64,000 nucleotides of DNA from Planococcus sp. MER TA 32b (GTDB taxonomy: Bacteria > Bacillota > Bacilli > Bacillales_A > Planococcaceae), in the NCBI GenBank assembly GCA_023715185.1, contig JAMCAN010000001.1:1302001-1366000 (forward strand). Reading direction: 5' to 3'. The position numbers and the translations under genes are program-made. Each line of letters begins with the position of its first letter. Within the stretch, counting starts at the first letter, position 1. Below, in pieces: positions 10,102 through 19,345 of this stretch. A model generated the notes under the pieces. It was not told the DNA's origin. It did no database searches and was given only the letters and a program-made list of their open reading frames with translations.

Positions 10102-10830
10102 ATGACAATTAAATCGGATCATCGGGCATTGTATCTCCAAGTGATCGATCGGATGAAGCAGGATATTGCTGCCGGAATATACAAAGAGAAAGAAAAGTTG
10201 CCTTCCGAATTCGAATTGGCGAAAACACTTGGAGTCAGCCGCGCCACCTTGCGGGAAGCGCTCAGGCTGCTGGAAGAGGATAATATTATAGTAAGAAGAC
10301 ATGGCGTTGGAACATTTGTTAATCCAAAACCCCTGTTCACATCAGGGATCGAACAATTAACAAGTGTATCGGAGACAATCAGGCAGGCCGGTATGGAACC
10401 TGGTTCGATTTATCTGAGTACTTCCGAAAGCCTTGCTTCTGAGGATGATATAAAACGCTTACATTGCAATCCTGAAGATTCAGTAATCACAATTGAAAGG
10501 GTTCGGACAGCAAATGGTGAACCTGTCGTTTATTGCATCGACAAAGTTCTTTCCAGCTTTTTGCCGGAAGATTTTCTGGGCCGCGCCGAGAGCTCCATTT
10601 TCTCAGCAATAGAGGCAAGTGGAGAAACACATATTAGTTATGCAGTGACATACATCGATCCCATTGGATACCATGAAGATGCGTCTCCAATCCTGGAAAC
10701 CGATCCCGAAACTGCATTGTTGGTATTAAAACAGCTCCATTATGATACAGACGATCAAGTGGTGCTTTACTCAAAGAACTATTTCAGAGCTGATAAATTC
10801 AGTTTCCATGTAGTTCGAAAACGTGTGTAA
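10102..10830 (+). CDS. GntR-family (HutC-type) transcriptional regulator, YmfC-like
   Basis: The 242-residue protein has an N-terminal winged helix ([63 protein letters not shown]). A C-terminal UTRA-like ligand-binding domain follows. ATG 10102 is preferred over upstream TTG/GTG codons because GGTGGTG sits about 6 nt before it. B. subtilis has a GntR gene, ymfC, at this same position after spoIIIE. The nucleoside importer begins only 47 nt downstream, so it most likely controls that importer and itself. The effector is unknown; a nucleoside or purine derivative is a guess from context. Confidence 0.85.
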   Translation: MTIKSDHRALYLQVIDRMKQDIAAGIYKEKEKLPSEFELAKTLGVSRATLREALRLLEEDNIIVRRHGVGTFVNPKPLFTSGIEQLTSVSETIRQAGMEPGSIYLSTSESLASEDDIKRLHCNPEDSVITIERVRTANGEPVVYCIDKVLSSFLPEDFLGRAESSIFSAIEASGETHISYAVTYIDPIGYHEDASPILETDPETALLVLKQLHYDTDDQVVLYSKNYFRADKFSFHVVRKRV

Positions 10831-10877
10831 AACAAACTATTCCTGCTAATATCAAAAAAACCTTGGGGGTTATTACA

Positions 10878-11957
10878 TTGACAAAACGTAAATTTGGTCT
10901 AGGTCTTTCATTAATGCTTGCTGCTGGTACTATGCTTGCTGCTTGCGGCAGTGACGAAGACACTTCAACCGACTCATCAACTGGCGGCGAAGGAGAAGGC
11001 ACAGAAGAATCAAGTGATATTGCAGTAGCAATGGTTACTGACGTCGGCGGTGTCGATGATAAATCTTTCAACCAGTCAGCTTGGGAAGGTCTGCAGAAAT
11101 TCGGTGAAGACAATGGACTTGAAAAAGGCGACGGTGGATTCGACTACCTTCAGTCACAAAGTGATGCAGATTACAACACTAACTTGAACAACTTGATCCG
11201 CCGTGACTTCGATGTCGTTTTCGGTATCGGATTCCTGATGGAAGGCGCAGTAGCTGAAATCGCTGAACAACAGCCGGATGCTCAAATTGCTATCATTGAT
11301 GCTGTAGTTGAAGCTGATAACGTTGCAAGCGTATTGTTCAAAGAACAAGAAGGTGCATTCCTTGCAGGTGTTGCAGCTGCTCTTATGTCTGAAACAGGTA
11401 AAGTCGGCTTTGTCGGCGGTATGGAAATTCCTGTAATCGAGCGTTTCGAAGCTGGGTTCCTTGCCGGCGTTGAAGCTGCTAACCCAGACGTTGAAGTTGA
11501 TGTTCAATACACAGGTGCTTTTGATAAAGCGGAATTAGGTAAAACTACAGCTAACCGTATGTACCAAGGCGGAGCTGATATCATCTTCCATGCTGCCGGC
11601 GGAACTGGCAACGGTGTCTTCACTGAAGCTAAAGAACGCAAAGAAGCAGATGCAGATGCAAACGTATGGGTAATCGGAGTTGACTCTGACCAATACGACG
11701 AAGGACAAGTTGGCGATGCTAACATCACTTTGACTTCAGTTCTGAAACGTGTTGACAATGCAGTTTACAACATCTCTGAACAAGCAATGAACGGAGAATT
11801 CCCAGGCGGCGAAACTGTTGTTTATGGTCTTGCTGACGACGGTATCGGCCTTGCGGATTCACGCGGAGCTATTCCAGAGGACATCATGTCTCAAATCGAA
11901 GAATTCAAGCAACAGATCGTTGATGGCGATGTAACAGTTCCAGAAACTGTGGAATAA
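10878..11957 (+). CDS. BMP-family nucleoside-binding lipoprotein
   Basis: This is the substrate-binding component of an ABC importer. The 359-residue precursor has a basic start (TKRKFGLGLSLMLAAG) and a lipobox LAAC with the lipidated cysteine at residue 23. An acidic Ser/Thr/Glu linker follows, then a BMP fold (AMVTDVGGVDDKSFNQSAWEG, FGIGFLMEGAVAEIA, GVDSDQYDEGQ). TTG 10878 is chosen because GGGGG lies just upstream and the signal peptide starts there. The family includes B. subtilis NupN for guanosine and Treponema PnrA for purine nucleosides. Synthesis is separated from the ATPase gene by a strong terminator, which fits the need for excess binding protein. Confidence 0.92.
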   Translation: MTKRKFGLGLSLMLAAGTMLAACGSDEDTSTDSSTGGEGEGTEESSDIAVAMVTDVGGVDDKSFNQSAWEGLQKFGEDNGLEKGDGGFDYLQSQSDADYNTNLNNLIRRDFDVVFGIGFLMEGAVAEIAEQQPDAQIAIIDAVVEADNVASVLFKEQEGAFLAGVAAALMSETGKVGFVGGMEIPVIERFEAGFLAGVEAANPDVEVDVQYTGAFDKAELGKTTANRMYQGGADIIFHAAGGTGNGVFTEAKERKEADADANVWVIGVDSDQYDEGQVGDANITLTSVLKRVDNAVYNISEQAMNGEFPGGETVVYGLADDGIGLADSRGAIPEDIMSQIEEFKQQIVDGDVTVPETVE

Positions 11958-11980
11958 TCTTCGATTTTCACGGTCATTCT

Positions 11981-12018
11981 CATAAAGACCGGTTCAACCG
12001 GTCTTTATGATTTTTTTT
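11981..12018 (+). terminator. Strong internal terminator between lipoprotein and ATPase genes
   Basis: CATAAAGACCGGTT is followed, after one base, by its exact complement and an 8-base T run. It splits the transporter locus after the lipoprotein gene. Confidence 0.9.
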
Positions 12019-12048
12019 CGCCAAAATTTACAGTAAAAATTAATAGAT

Positions 12049-12076
12049 GAAAGGTTTTTAAATATGGAAACCTTTC
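12049..12076 (+). other. Stable hairpin ahead of the ATPase gene
   Basis: GAAAGGTTT and AAACCTTTC form a perfect 9-bp stem around a 10-nt loop, without a T run. It lies about 50 nt before the ATPase start and may shape that leader or stop 3' exonucleases. It does not match a purine riboswitch. Confidence 0.5.
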
Positions 12077-12127
12077 CTGTATTAATTAAATAAAGAGAAT
12101 TTAACAGTTTTCGAGGGAGTGAAAACA

Positions 12128-13687
12128 GTGGAATATGTTGTTGAAATGCTGAACATCCGGAAAGAATTCGGAAACTTTGTCGCCAATGACAACATCACCC
12201 TGCAATTGCAAAAAGGTGAAATCCATGCCTTGCTGGGTGAAAATGGAGCTGGGAAATCGACATTGATGAACGTTCTTTTCGGACTTTATCAGCCGGAAGG
12301 CGGAGAAATCCGCGTACGCGGGAAAAAGGTCGACATCACGAATCCGAACGTTGCCAATGACCTGGGCATTGGAATGGTCCACCAGCATTTTATGCTGGTT
12401 GAGAATTTTTCCGTTACAGAAAATATCATTCTTGGATCAGAACCGACCAGAATGGGGGTAACGAACAAGAAAGATGCCGCGGATAAAGTTCAGGCATTAT
12501 CCAAAAAATACGGATTGAATGTTGATCCATACGCAATCATTGAAGACATTTCAGTTGGTATGCAGCAGCGTGTTGAAATTTTGAAAACGCTTTACCGTGG
12601 GGCGGAAATCCTGATTTTTGATGAACCGACAGCTTCGTTGACTCCACAGGAGATCATCGAATTGGTTCAGATCATGAAACGCCTGATCGCTGAAGGCAAA
12701 TCAATCATCTTGATAACCCACAAACTGAAAGAAATCATGGATGTATCCGACCGTGTCACTGTAATCAGAAAGGGGCAGGGCATCGGTACAGTCATAACAG
12801 CTGAAACGAATCCGAATGAACTTGCTTCATTGATGGTTGGCAGGCAGGTTGAATTCAAGACGGAGAAGGGCCCTGCCTTTCCTAAAGACGAAGTGCTCGA
12901 TATCCGTGATCTTGTGGTTCTGGATTACCGGGGCGTCGCAAAAGTTAAGAACCTCAACTTGAATGTGCGCAAAGGTGAAATCGTCGGAATTGCTGGAATC
13001 GACGGCAACGGGCAGTCGGAACTTATCGAAGCCATTACGGGTCTTAGAAAAGTGAAAAGCGGTACAATCTTTATCAATGAAAAAGATGTTACAGGTTTGA
13101 AACCACGCAAAGTGACTGAAGCCGGAGTAGGGCACATTCCTCAGGATCGACACAAACACGGTTTGGTTTTGGATTTCCCGATTGGGCATAATATTGCGCT
13201 TCAGACTTATTACACAAAACCTATTTCCAAAAACGGATTTATCGATTACGACAAAATCAATGAAAAAGCAAAACAGATCATCGCTGATTTTGACGTGCGT
13301 ACTCAAGGGCCGCATGAGCTGGCACGTTCACTTTCAGGCGGTAACCAGCAGAAGGCGATCATCGGACGTGAAGTCGACCGGGATCCAGATCTTCTGATTG
13401 CAGCTTTGCCGACACGCGGTCTGGATGTTGGAGCTATCGAATTCATACACAGCCGTCTTATCGAACAGCGTGATAATGGAAAAGCTGTATTATTGATTTC
13501 ATTTGAACTCGATGAAGTCATGAATGTCTCAGATCGTATCGCAGTAATCCACGATGGTGAAATTGTCGATATCGTAACTCCGGAAACGACAACGGAGCAG
13601 GAGCTTGGCCTGTTGATGGCCGGCCATAAACTCGATGACAATGTAAAAGGTAAGTTGAAGGAAGGTGAGGATCAGCATGTCGAATAG
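12128..13687 (+). CDS. Nucleoside ABC transporter, double ATPase subunit (NupO-like)
   Basis: The 519-residue protein carries two ABC cassettes, as in ribose- and nucleoside-type importers. The first has Walker A GENGAGKST and Walker B LIFDEPTASLT. The second has a degenerate Walker A (GIDGNGQSE), signature LSGGNQQK and a Walker B-like LIAALPTRGLD in place of DEPTRGLD, so the second site looks hydrolysis-impaired, as is common in this family. GTG 12128 is preferred to GTG 12119 because GAGGGAG then stands 8 nt upstream. It overlaps the permease gene that follows by 11 nt, which indicates translational coupling. Confidence 0.92.
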   Translation: MEYVVEMLNIRKEFGNFVANDNITLQLQKGEIHALLGENGAGKSTLMNVLFGLYQPEGGEIRVRGKKVDITNPNVANDLGIGMVHQHFMLVENFSVTENIILGSEPTRMGVTNKKDAADKVQALSKKYGLNVDPYAIIEDISVGMQQRVEILKTLYRGAEILIFDEPTASLTPQEIIELVQIMKRLIAEGKSIILITHKLKEIMDVSDRVTVIRKGQGIGTVITAETNPNELASLMVGRQVEFKTEKGPAFPKDEVLDIRDLVVLDYRGVAKVKNLNLNVRKGEIVGIAGIDGNGQSELIEAITGLRKVKSGTIFINEKDVTGLKPRKVTEAGVGHIPQDRHKHGLVLDFPIGHNIALQTYYTKPISKNGFIDYDKINEKAKQIIADFDVRTQGPHELARSLSGGNQQKAIIGREVDRDPDLLIAALPTRGLDVGAIEFIHSRLIEQRDNGKAVLLISFELDEVMNVSDRIAVIHDGEIVDIVTPETTTEQELGLLMAGHKLDDNVKGKLKEGEDQHVE

Positions 13688-14726
13688 AGCGACCAATATT
13701 CTGGTCCCCCTTGTTTCCGTTATTCTGGGCTTGCTGGTCGGTGCTGTTATCATGCTTGTCAGCGGATATAACCCTGTAGTTGGCTATACAGCTTTATGGA
13801 ATGGAATCTTTGGGGACTTATATACAATCGGAGAAACTCTCCGTCAGATAACACCTTATTTATTGGCGGGTCTTGCAGTAGCATTTGCATTCCGCTCAGG
13901 ACTTTTCAATATCGGTGTTGAAGGGCAATTGATTGTCGGATGGTTTGCAGCGGCTTACGTAGGTGTGGCTGTCGAACTGCCGAAAATCATCCACTTGCCG
14001 CTTGCGATTTTGGCTGCAGCGGTTGCCGGAGCGCTATGGGGCTTTGTACCGGGTCTTTTGAAAGCGAAATTCCGCGTACACGAAGTAATTGTAACAATCA
14101 TGATGAACTATATCGCATTGCATGTAACAAATGCTTTGATCAAAACTGTATCTGACGGCGGAGACCGTACTGAAAAAATCTTCACCAGCGCATCTCTCCG
14201 TTCAGAGTTCTTTCAAAACCTTACAGAATTCTCACGATTGCATTACGGAATCCTGCTGGCGCTGATCATGGTCGGTGTGATGTGGCTGATTCTTGAAAAG
14301 ACTACATTGGGTTACGAATTGAAAGCAGTTGGGTTCAACCAGAATGCTTCTGAATATGCTGGTATGAACGTCAATAAAAACATCATTCTGGCGATGGTCA
14401 TTTCAGGTGCATTCGCAGGATTGGCCGGAGCTATGGAAGCACTGGGTACATTTGAATATGTATCATCAAAAGGCGGCTTCACTGGAATCGGGTTTGACGG
14501 AATTGCGGTTGCCTTACTGGGTATGAACACTCCGCTCGGCGTTATTTTCGGTGCCACATTATTCGGCTCACTGAAATACGGCGCTTTAAATATGCCGAAC
14601 GAAGCCGGAATTCCATTGGAAATCGTTGAAATTGTAATTGCTGTCATTATTTTCTTCGTAGCTTCAGGCTACATCATCCGCCTGCTGTTGCTGCGCGCAG
14701 CAAATAAGAAGAAGGAGGCGAAGTAA
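13677..14726 (+). CDS. Nucleoside ABC transporter permease 1 (NupP-like)
   Basis: This is a 349-residue BPD-2-type integral membrane subunit with about eight to ten hydrophobic segments. The conserved pieces FRSGLFNIGVEGQLIVGWFAA, HEVIVTIMMNYIALH and MVISGAFAGLAGAMEALG are present. ATG 13677 has GGTGAGG 6 nt upstream and overlaps the ATPase gene. Together with the next gene it forms the membrane channel of the importer. The substrate is inferred to be purine or other nucleosides from the BMP lipoprotein and the family. Confidence 0.92.
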   Translation: MSNRATNILVPLVSVILGLLVGAVIMLVSGYNPVVGYTALWNGIFGDLYTIGETLRQITPYLLAGLAVAFAFRSGLFNIGVEGQLIVGWFAAAYVGVAVELPKIIHLPLAILAAAVAGALWGFVPGLLKAKFRVHEVIVTIMMNYIALHVTNALIKTVSDGGDRTEKIFTSASLRSEFFQNLTEFSRLHYGILLALIMVGVMWLILEKTTLGYELKAVGFNQNASEYAGMNVNKNIILAMVISGAFAGLAGAMEALGTFEYVSSKGGFTGIGFDGIAVALLGMNTPLGVIFGATLFGSLKYGALNMPNEAGIPLEIVEIVIAVIIFFVASGYIIRLLLLRAANKKKEAK

Positions 14727-14727
14727 T

Positions 14728-15687
14728 ATGAGTTTCCTGGAAGTTTTGTATTTCATCGTTCCTTCAGCGATATTCTATGCTGCTCCGCTAATTCTCGTCG
14801 CAATCGGCGGCGTATTTTCCGAGAGATCCGGTGTTGTCAATATTGGTCTTGAAGGTCTGATGGTAATCGGGGCCTTTACAGGTATCCTGTTCAACTTGTT
14901 CTTTGCCGATACATTTGGCGGTGCGACACCTTGGCTCGCGCTGGTAGCGGCTATGGTTGCTGCATTATTGCTGTCTTTGCTGCATGCAGTCGCTTCAATA
15001 TCATTCCGTGCGGATCAGGTAGTATCAGGTGTTGCCATCAACTTGCTGGCCATCGCTCTGTCTTTGTATCTTGTTAAGAAAATCTTCGGTAAAGGACAGA
15101 CAGATTTTATCACTGAGCGATTTGCGCGTTATAATGTACCGGTTTTATCCGATATTCCGTTTATCGGCGATCTGTTCTTCAAATCAATCTATAACACGTC
15201 ATTCTTTGCCATTGCTGTAGCTGTCGTTGCCTGGTTCGTCATCTACAAAACACCGTTCGGCCTTCGTTTGAGAGCTGTCGGCGAACACCCGATGGCAGCT
15301 GACACAATGGGGATCAATGTTACCAGAATGCGTTATATCGCGGTAATGATTTCCGGTGCGCTTGCAGGTATCGGCGGCGCGATCTATGCACAGACCATCA
15401 CTAATGATTTTGGTCACGCTACGATCAACGGTCAAGGGTTCATGGCTCTTGCTGCAATGATCTTCGGTAAATGGCATCCGCTGGGTGCGATGGGGGCAGC
15501 CTTGTTCTTTGGTCTTGCCCAATCATTGAGTATCGCAGGATCATCGATTCCTATTATTCAAGAAATACCAAACGTATTCCTTTTAATCTTGCCATACGTG
15601 CTGACAATTTTTGCACTTGCAGGCTTTATCGGTAAGGCGAATTCGCCTAAAGCGAATGGTAAGCCATATATCAAAGGTGAACGTTAA
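14728..15687 (+). CDS. Nucleoside ABC transporter permease 2 (NupQ-like)
   Basis: This 319-residue polytopic permease begins one base after the previous stop (TAATATG) with AAGGAGGCGAAG as ribosome-binding site. The family blocks GVFSERSGVVNIGLEGLMVIGAF, FRADQVVSGVAINLLAIALSLYL and GALAGIGGAIYAQT are seen. It is the second half of the heterodimeric channel and the last gene of the transporter operon, which ends in a strong terminator. The nucleosides it brings in could feed deoB, pdp and guaC further along this window. Confidence 0.92.
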   Translation: MSFLEVLYFIVPSAIFYAAPLILVAIGGVFSERSGVVNIGLEGLMVIGAFTGILFNLFFADTFGGATPWLALVAAMVAALLLSLLHAVASISFRADQVVSGVAINLLAIALSLYLVKKIFGKGQTDFITERFARYNVPVLSDIPFIGDLFFKSIYNTSFFAIAVAVVAWFVIYKTPFGLRLRAVGEHPMAADTMGINVTRMRYIAVMISGALAGIGGAIYAQTITNDFGHATINGQGFMALAAMIFGKWHPLGAMGAALFFGLAQSLSIAGSSIPIIQEIPNVFLLILPYVLTIFALAGFIGKANSPKANGKPYIKGER

Positions 15688-15700
15688 TCTTCAAGTTCAA

Positions 15701-15729
15701 AGAGCCGTCATTGCGACGGCTCTTTTTTC
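15701..15729 (+). terminator. Terminator of the nucleoside transporter operon
   Basis: AGAGCCGTC and GACGGCTCT pair perfectly and a T run follows. Confidence 0.9.
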
Positions 15730-15749
15730 TTATTAATACTAAAAGTCTT

Positions 15750-15762
15750 TGTCGCTTTTCTT
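15750..15762 (+). repeat. Isolated right-end motif of the dispersed repeat
   Basis: TGTCGCTTTTCTT, the terminal motif of the dispersed repeat, stands alone directly before full copy B. It looks like the remnant of a second tandem copy, similar to the deleted copy ahead of copy A. Confidence 0.45.
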
Positions 15763-15886
15763 TATTGTCCAGACTCCGGCGGCCCAGCTCTTCGGATCAT
15801 AAGCCAGCCCAGCTGCGTGGAGGAGCGCCACTACGCTGGTCCGACTTATGCCTTTCAGAGCTATACGGGCGCCGTCGCTTTTCTTT
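15763..15886 (+). repeat. Dispersed intergenic repeat, full copy B
   Basis: This copy runs from TATTGTCCAGACTCCGGCGG to GGGCGCCGTCGCTTTTCTTT. The outer complement and the CATAAG/CTTATG pair are kept; the inner arm is CCAGC/GCTGG, different from copy A but still paired. It fills most of the gap between the transporter terminator and ymfF. Confidence 0.85.
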
Positions 15887-15949
15887 ATTTGCATTTAAAG
15901 GAAAAGGTTCGGTATAGTTAAAGAATGAACAATGAGAGGGGATTCATCA

Positions 15950-17224
15950 ATGTTTGAAACTATCAGGCTCGCGAAAGGCGTTAACGTCCACGTCAATGAA
16001 ACAACACAATTCAAAACCATTAATATTTCCATAAAGTTCAAAGATAAATTATCAAAAGAGAAAGCGTCTGCAAGATCAATTCTTGCGAATGTTCTGCAGC
16101 ACAGCAATGAAGCTTACCCATCACACACTGCGCTTCGGATGGTGCTGGATGATCTTTACGGCACATCTTTGTATATGGATTCTTCCAAGCGCGGCAACGA
16201 GCATATCGTCAGTTTGAATGTGGAAACAGTCAACGACCAGTATTTATCAGAAGAAGGCGTTCTCGAAAAAGTCCTGAATCTGATGTACCTTGTGCTGTTT
16301 AAGCCGAATACCGAACATGGACTTTTCAAAGAATCCATTTTCCTGCGCGAAAAAAATGCGGTCAAAGAAAGAATCGAATCGATTTTTGACGATAAAACCC
16401 GATATGCCCAGCAGCGGATGATGGATCTGGCTTTGCCGGAACATCCTGCGTCTATTCCGGCTAATGGTTCAATTGAAGCAGTTGAAAAGATTACGAACGA
16501 GAAGCTGATGGAAGAATACCGCACGATGATCGAATCCAATGAAGTGGAAATCTATGCTGTAGGTGATGTGAAACCTGACATGATCGCGGATTACATTCGT
16601 GATTATTTCCATTTCACTGATCGTGAGAAACCGGTTGCAGCACCTTCCATGGAACTGAAAAAGCCAGCTCAGCAGCGCGTTGCCGAATTCGAAGATATGA
16701 AACAAGGGAAACTGCACATGGCTTTTTTCAGTCCTGTCACTTTCCGGGATGAAAAATTTCCGGTCATGCAATTGCTTAACGGAGTTTTCGGCGGCTACGC
16801 CCATTCGAAACTCTTCGTGAATATCCGTGAAAAAGAGAGCATGGCTTATTATGTATCAAGTTCCTACTCATCCCAGTTCGGCTTGATGTTTGTCCTGGCG
16901 GGCATTGATGGCAAACTTGAAGAAAAAGCGGTCAAGCTGATTCTGGAGCAGCTTGAAGAAGTCAAAAAAGGAAATATTACGGATGTTGAATTCGGACAGA
17001 CCAAGGCGCTTTTAACCAACCAATTGACCGAAGCGCTTGATTCCGCGCGCGGACAAATCGATATATACGATCAATACATGGAGCTGACAGAGGATTTTGA
17101 ACCTGATTACCTGATCAGCAGATGGAATAAAATCACTAAGGAAGATATAGCTGATGCAGCTAAACAACTGAGCCTGGAAATGACTTATTTCCTGTCAGGA
17201 AAGGAAAGTGAAATTGATGCATAA
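15950..17224 (+). CDS. M16-like zinc-protease homologue without active site, YmfF-like
   Basis: This 424-residue member of the insulinase/pitrilysin superfamily matches B. subtilis YmfF in length and position. The region that should hold HxxEH reads SILANVLQHSNEAYPSHTALRMVLDDLYG, so the zinc motif is missing and the protein is probably a non-catalytic partner. The C-terminal family segment KLFVNIREKESMAYYVSSSYSS is kept. ATG 15950 is preceded by GAGAGGGGA. It overlaps the next gene, the HFLEH-containing ymfH, by 8 nt, consistent with a two-subunit protease as in bacterial PqqF-like and mitochondrial processing peptidases. Confidence 0.88.
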   Translation: MFETIRLAKGVNVHVNETTQFKTINISIKFKDKLSKEKASARSILANVLQHSNEAYPSHTALRMVLDDLYGTSLYMDSSKRGNEHIVSLNVETVNDQYLSEEGVLEKVLNLMYLVLFKPNTEHGLFKESIFLREKNAVKERIESIFDDKTRYAQQRMMDLALPEHPASIPANGSIEAVEKITNEKLMEEYRTMIESNEVEIYAVGDVKPDMIADYIRDYFHFTDREKPVAAPSMELKKPAQQRVAEFEDMKQGKLHMAFFSPVTFRDEKFPVMQLLNGVFGGYAHSKLFVNIREKESMAYYVSSSYSSQFGLMFVLAGIDGKLEEKAVKLILEQLEEVKKGNITDVEFGQTKALLTNQLTEALDSARGQIDIYDQYMELTEDFEPDYLISRWNKITKEDIADAAKQLSLEMTYFLSGKESEIDA

Positions 17225-18521
17225 AGTGGAGTTCGAACAATTGGATGAAACCTTATACCATGAAAAACTGGAAAACGGACTGGAAGTCTTTATTTTGCCA
17301 AAAAAAGGTTTTTCCAAGACCTTTGCCACATTCACGACTAAATACGGATCAATCGATAATCATTTTGTTCCGCGCGGCGAAAAAGACGCGATTAAAGTGC
17401 CTGATGGCATCGCACACTTCCTTGAGCATAAAATGTTCGAGAAAGAAGAAGGGGATATTTTCCAGCAGTTCAGCAAGCAAGGTGCATCCGCAAACGCGTA
17501 TACATCATTTACACGCACAGCATACCTGTTTTCAGCAACAGGCCAGATAAATGAAAACATCGAGACATTGCTGGATTTTGTCCAGGAACCATATTTCACT
17601 GAACAGACGGTGGAAAAAGAAAAAGGCATCATCGCTCAGGAAATCACGATGTATGATGACCAGCCCGATTGGCGTTTGTATTTCGGCATCATCGAAAACA
17701 TGTACAAAAATCATCCGGTTAAAATCGATATCGCGGGGACAGTTGATTCGATACAGGATATAACAGCAGAGCATTTATATACTTGCTACAACACGTTCTA
17801 CCATCCTTCCAATATGGTGCTCTTTGTAGTCGGGGCTGTCGATCCGGACGGAATGATGAAATTCATAAAAGAGAACCAGGACCGGAAAACGTTTGAAGAT
17901 GCGCAGGAAATAGAACGGATCTTCCCTGAAGAGCCATTGGAAGTGGCGGTCAAGGAACGCGTTTTGAATATGAGTGTGCAAAAGCCCAAAGTCTTTGTCG
18001 GCATCAAACCTGAGAAAATGGATCTGCAGGGAGATGAAATGCTGAAGCACGAACTTGCTGCAGAGCTGGCATTTGAGCTGCTGTTCGGCCGCACTTCCGA
18101 TTTTTATCACCACGCATATGAAAAGAACTGGATCGATGAATCCTACTCGTTTGATTATTCCCTGGAAAATGGCTTCGGCTATGCGATTATCGGTTCGGAT
18201 ACAGCTGAGCCTGAAACGCTTGCCGCTGAAATAAAACACACTATCGCGAATGCTGTTGAGAAATGGCCATTCGGACAGGCGGATTTAGATCGCATGCGCC
18301 GTAAAAAAATCGGCTTCTTCCTTCGCGCACTGAATTCTCCCGAATATATCGCCAATCAGTTCACGCGCTATACATTCAATGGGATGAATCTTTTCGATGT
18401 TGTGCCGACACTTGAAGAAATCGAAGTAGCCGATCTGCAAGCCGCGTTTTCATTGGTCAGCGCGGAAAGCCAGCAATCCGTGTTCACCATCGTGTCTCCT
18501 GACAAGAAGGAAGCGCAGTGA
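17217..18521 (+). CDS. M16-family zinc protease, YmfH-like
   Basis: This is a 434-residue peptidase with the intact inverted zinc motif HFLEH at residues 67-71 and the following segment FQQFSKQGASANAYTSFTRTAYLF. A downstream glutamate-bearing stretch, EKEKGIIAQEITMYDDQPDW, supplies the third ligand region. It is the catalytic half of the YmfF/YmfH pair. ATG 17217 lies 8 nt after AAGGAAAG and overlaps ymfF. The substrate is unknown; no signal peptide is present. The 4-nt overlap with the following reductase gene indicates one transcript. Confidence 0.9.
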   Translation: MHKVEFEQLDETLYHEKLENGLEVFILPKKGFSKTFATFTTKYGSIDNHFVPRGEKDAIKVPDGIAHFLEHKMFEKEEGDIFQQFSKQGASANAYTSFTRTAYLFSATGQINENIETLLDFVQEPYFTEQTVEKEKGIIAQEITMYDDQPDWRLYFGIIENMYKNHPVKIDIAGTVDSIQDITAEHLYTCYNTFYHPSNMVLFVVGAVDPDGMMKFIKENQDRKTFEDAQEIERIFPEEPLEVAVKERVLNMSVQKPKVFVGIKPEKMDLQGDEMLKHELAAELAFELLFGRTSDFYHHAYEKNWIDESYSFDYSLENGFGYAIIGSDTAEPETLAAEIKHTIANAVEKWPFGQADLDRMRRKKIGFFLRALNSPEYIANQFTRYTFNGMNLFDVVPTLEEIEVADLQAAFSLVSAESQQSVFTIVSPDKKEAQ

Positions 18522-19237
18522 AGAAGTTCGCCCTTGTAATGGGGGCTTCCGGAGAACTTGGTGAAAGCATTTCACGGACACTGGCCGCTTCCGGCTGGTC
18601 ACTTTATCTTCATTGGAATACGAACCCTGTGGACGGTTTGGCGTCCCAATTAAGGGATGCCTATCCGCGTTCGGAGTTTATAGCGGTTCATGCCGATCTT
18701 TCATTGCCGAATGCCGCCGATCGACTCACGGAACAGCTCTTTGACGTATCCTGTGTAGTTGTGGCAAGCGGGCATGCATTGGTGGAGATGCTGGAAGATA
18801 CCCCTGATGACGAAATGGATAAGCTGTGGCTGGTCCACGTCAAAAACCCGCTTTCGGTCATCCGGCAGCTGTCACCGAAGTTCCGGCGCCATCCCCGTTC
18901 CTATATTGTTTTCATATCTTCCATATGGGGGGAGATAGGTGCTTCTATGGAAACGGCCTATTCAGCAGTAAAAGGCGCACAATTGGCTTTTGTTAAAGCC
19001 TGTGCCAAAGAAATGGCCTATTCCGGCACCCGGGCCAATGCTGTTGCGCCCGGGTTTATCATGACCAAGATGAATGGTGGTTTTACTGTAGAAGAACTTG
19101 GATCGCTGCGTGAAGAGATTCCGCTGGGGCTCGGCAAGCCACAGGATGTGGCGGATGCGGTGGACTTTCTGGTCAGCGGAAAAGCGGATTATATGACCGG
19201 GCAGACATTGCGCATAAATGGCGGCTGGCATATGTAG
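18518..19237 (+). CDS. Short-chain dehydrogenase/reductase, YmfI-like
   Basis: A 239-residue SDR protein with a Rossmann motif near the N-terminus (MGASGELGESISRTLA), the NAG-equivalent region reading VASGH, and the catalytic Ser/Tyr-x-x-x-Lys in ISSIWGEIGASMETAYSAVKGA. The end, DAVDFLVSGKADYMTGQTLRINGGW, is typical of FabG-like members. It overlaps ymfH by 4 nt (GTGA), as in the B. subtilis ymfF-H-I cluster. The substrate cannot be told from sequence. The small ymfJ gene that follows in B. subtilis is not present in the 108-bp gap downstream. Confidence 0.88.
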   Translation: MKKFALVMGASGELGESISRTLAASGWSLYLHWNTNPVDGLASQLRDAYPRSEFIAVHADLSLPNAADRLTEQLFDVSCVVVASGHALVEMLEDTPDDEMDKLWLVHVKNPLSVIRQLSPKFRRHPRSYIVFISSIWGEIGASMETAYSAVKGAQLAFVKACAKEMAYSGTRANAVAPGFIMTKMNGGFTVEELGSLREEIPLGLGKPQDVADAVDFLVSGKADYMTGQTLRINGGWHM

Positions 19238-19345
19238 AGCCATAATGCTTATTCTTTTGGTGAACCCTTTTCTTGCAGCATTAAATCAGCTATTATAGAG
19301 GATAGGGAATTAATAAGAAATTGACAGCGAAAGGTCGGACGCTAA

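Noticed and set aside
12019-12127. Purine riboswitch ahead of the nucleoside transporter ATPase
   Set aside because: An AATATGG string is present, but the required GUUUCUACC and CCGUAAA blocks and the three-way junction are not.
15711-15917. A 68-residue open frame before ymfF
   Set aside because: It overlaps a terminator and repeat copy B; its translation mirrors the repeat, not a protein family.
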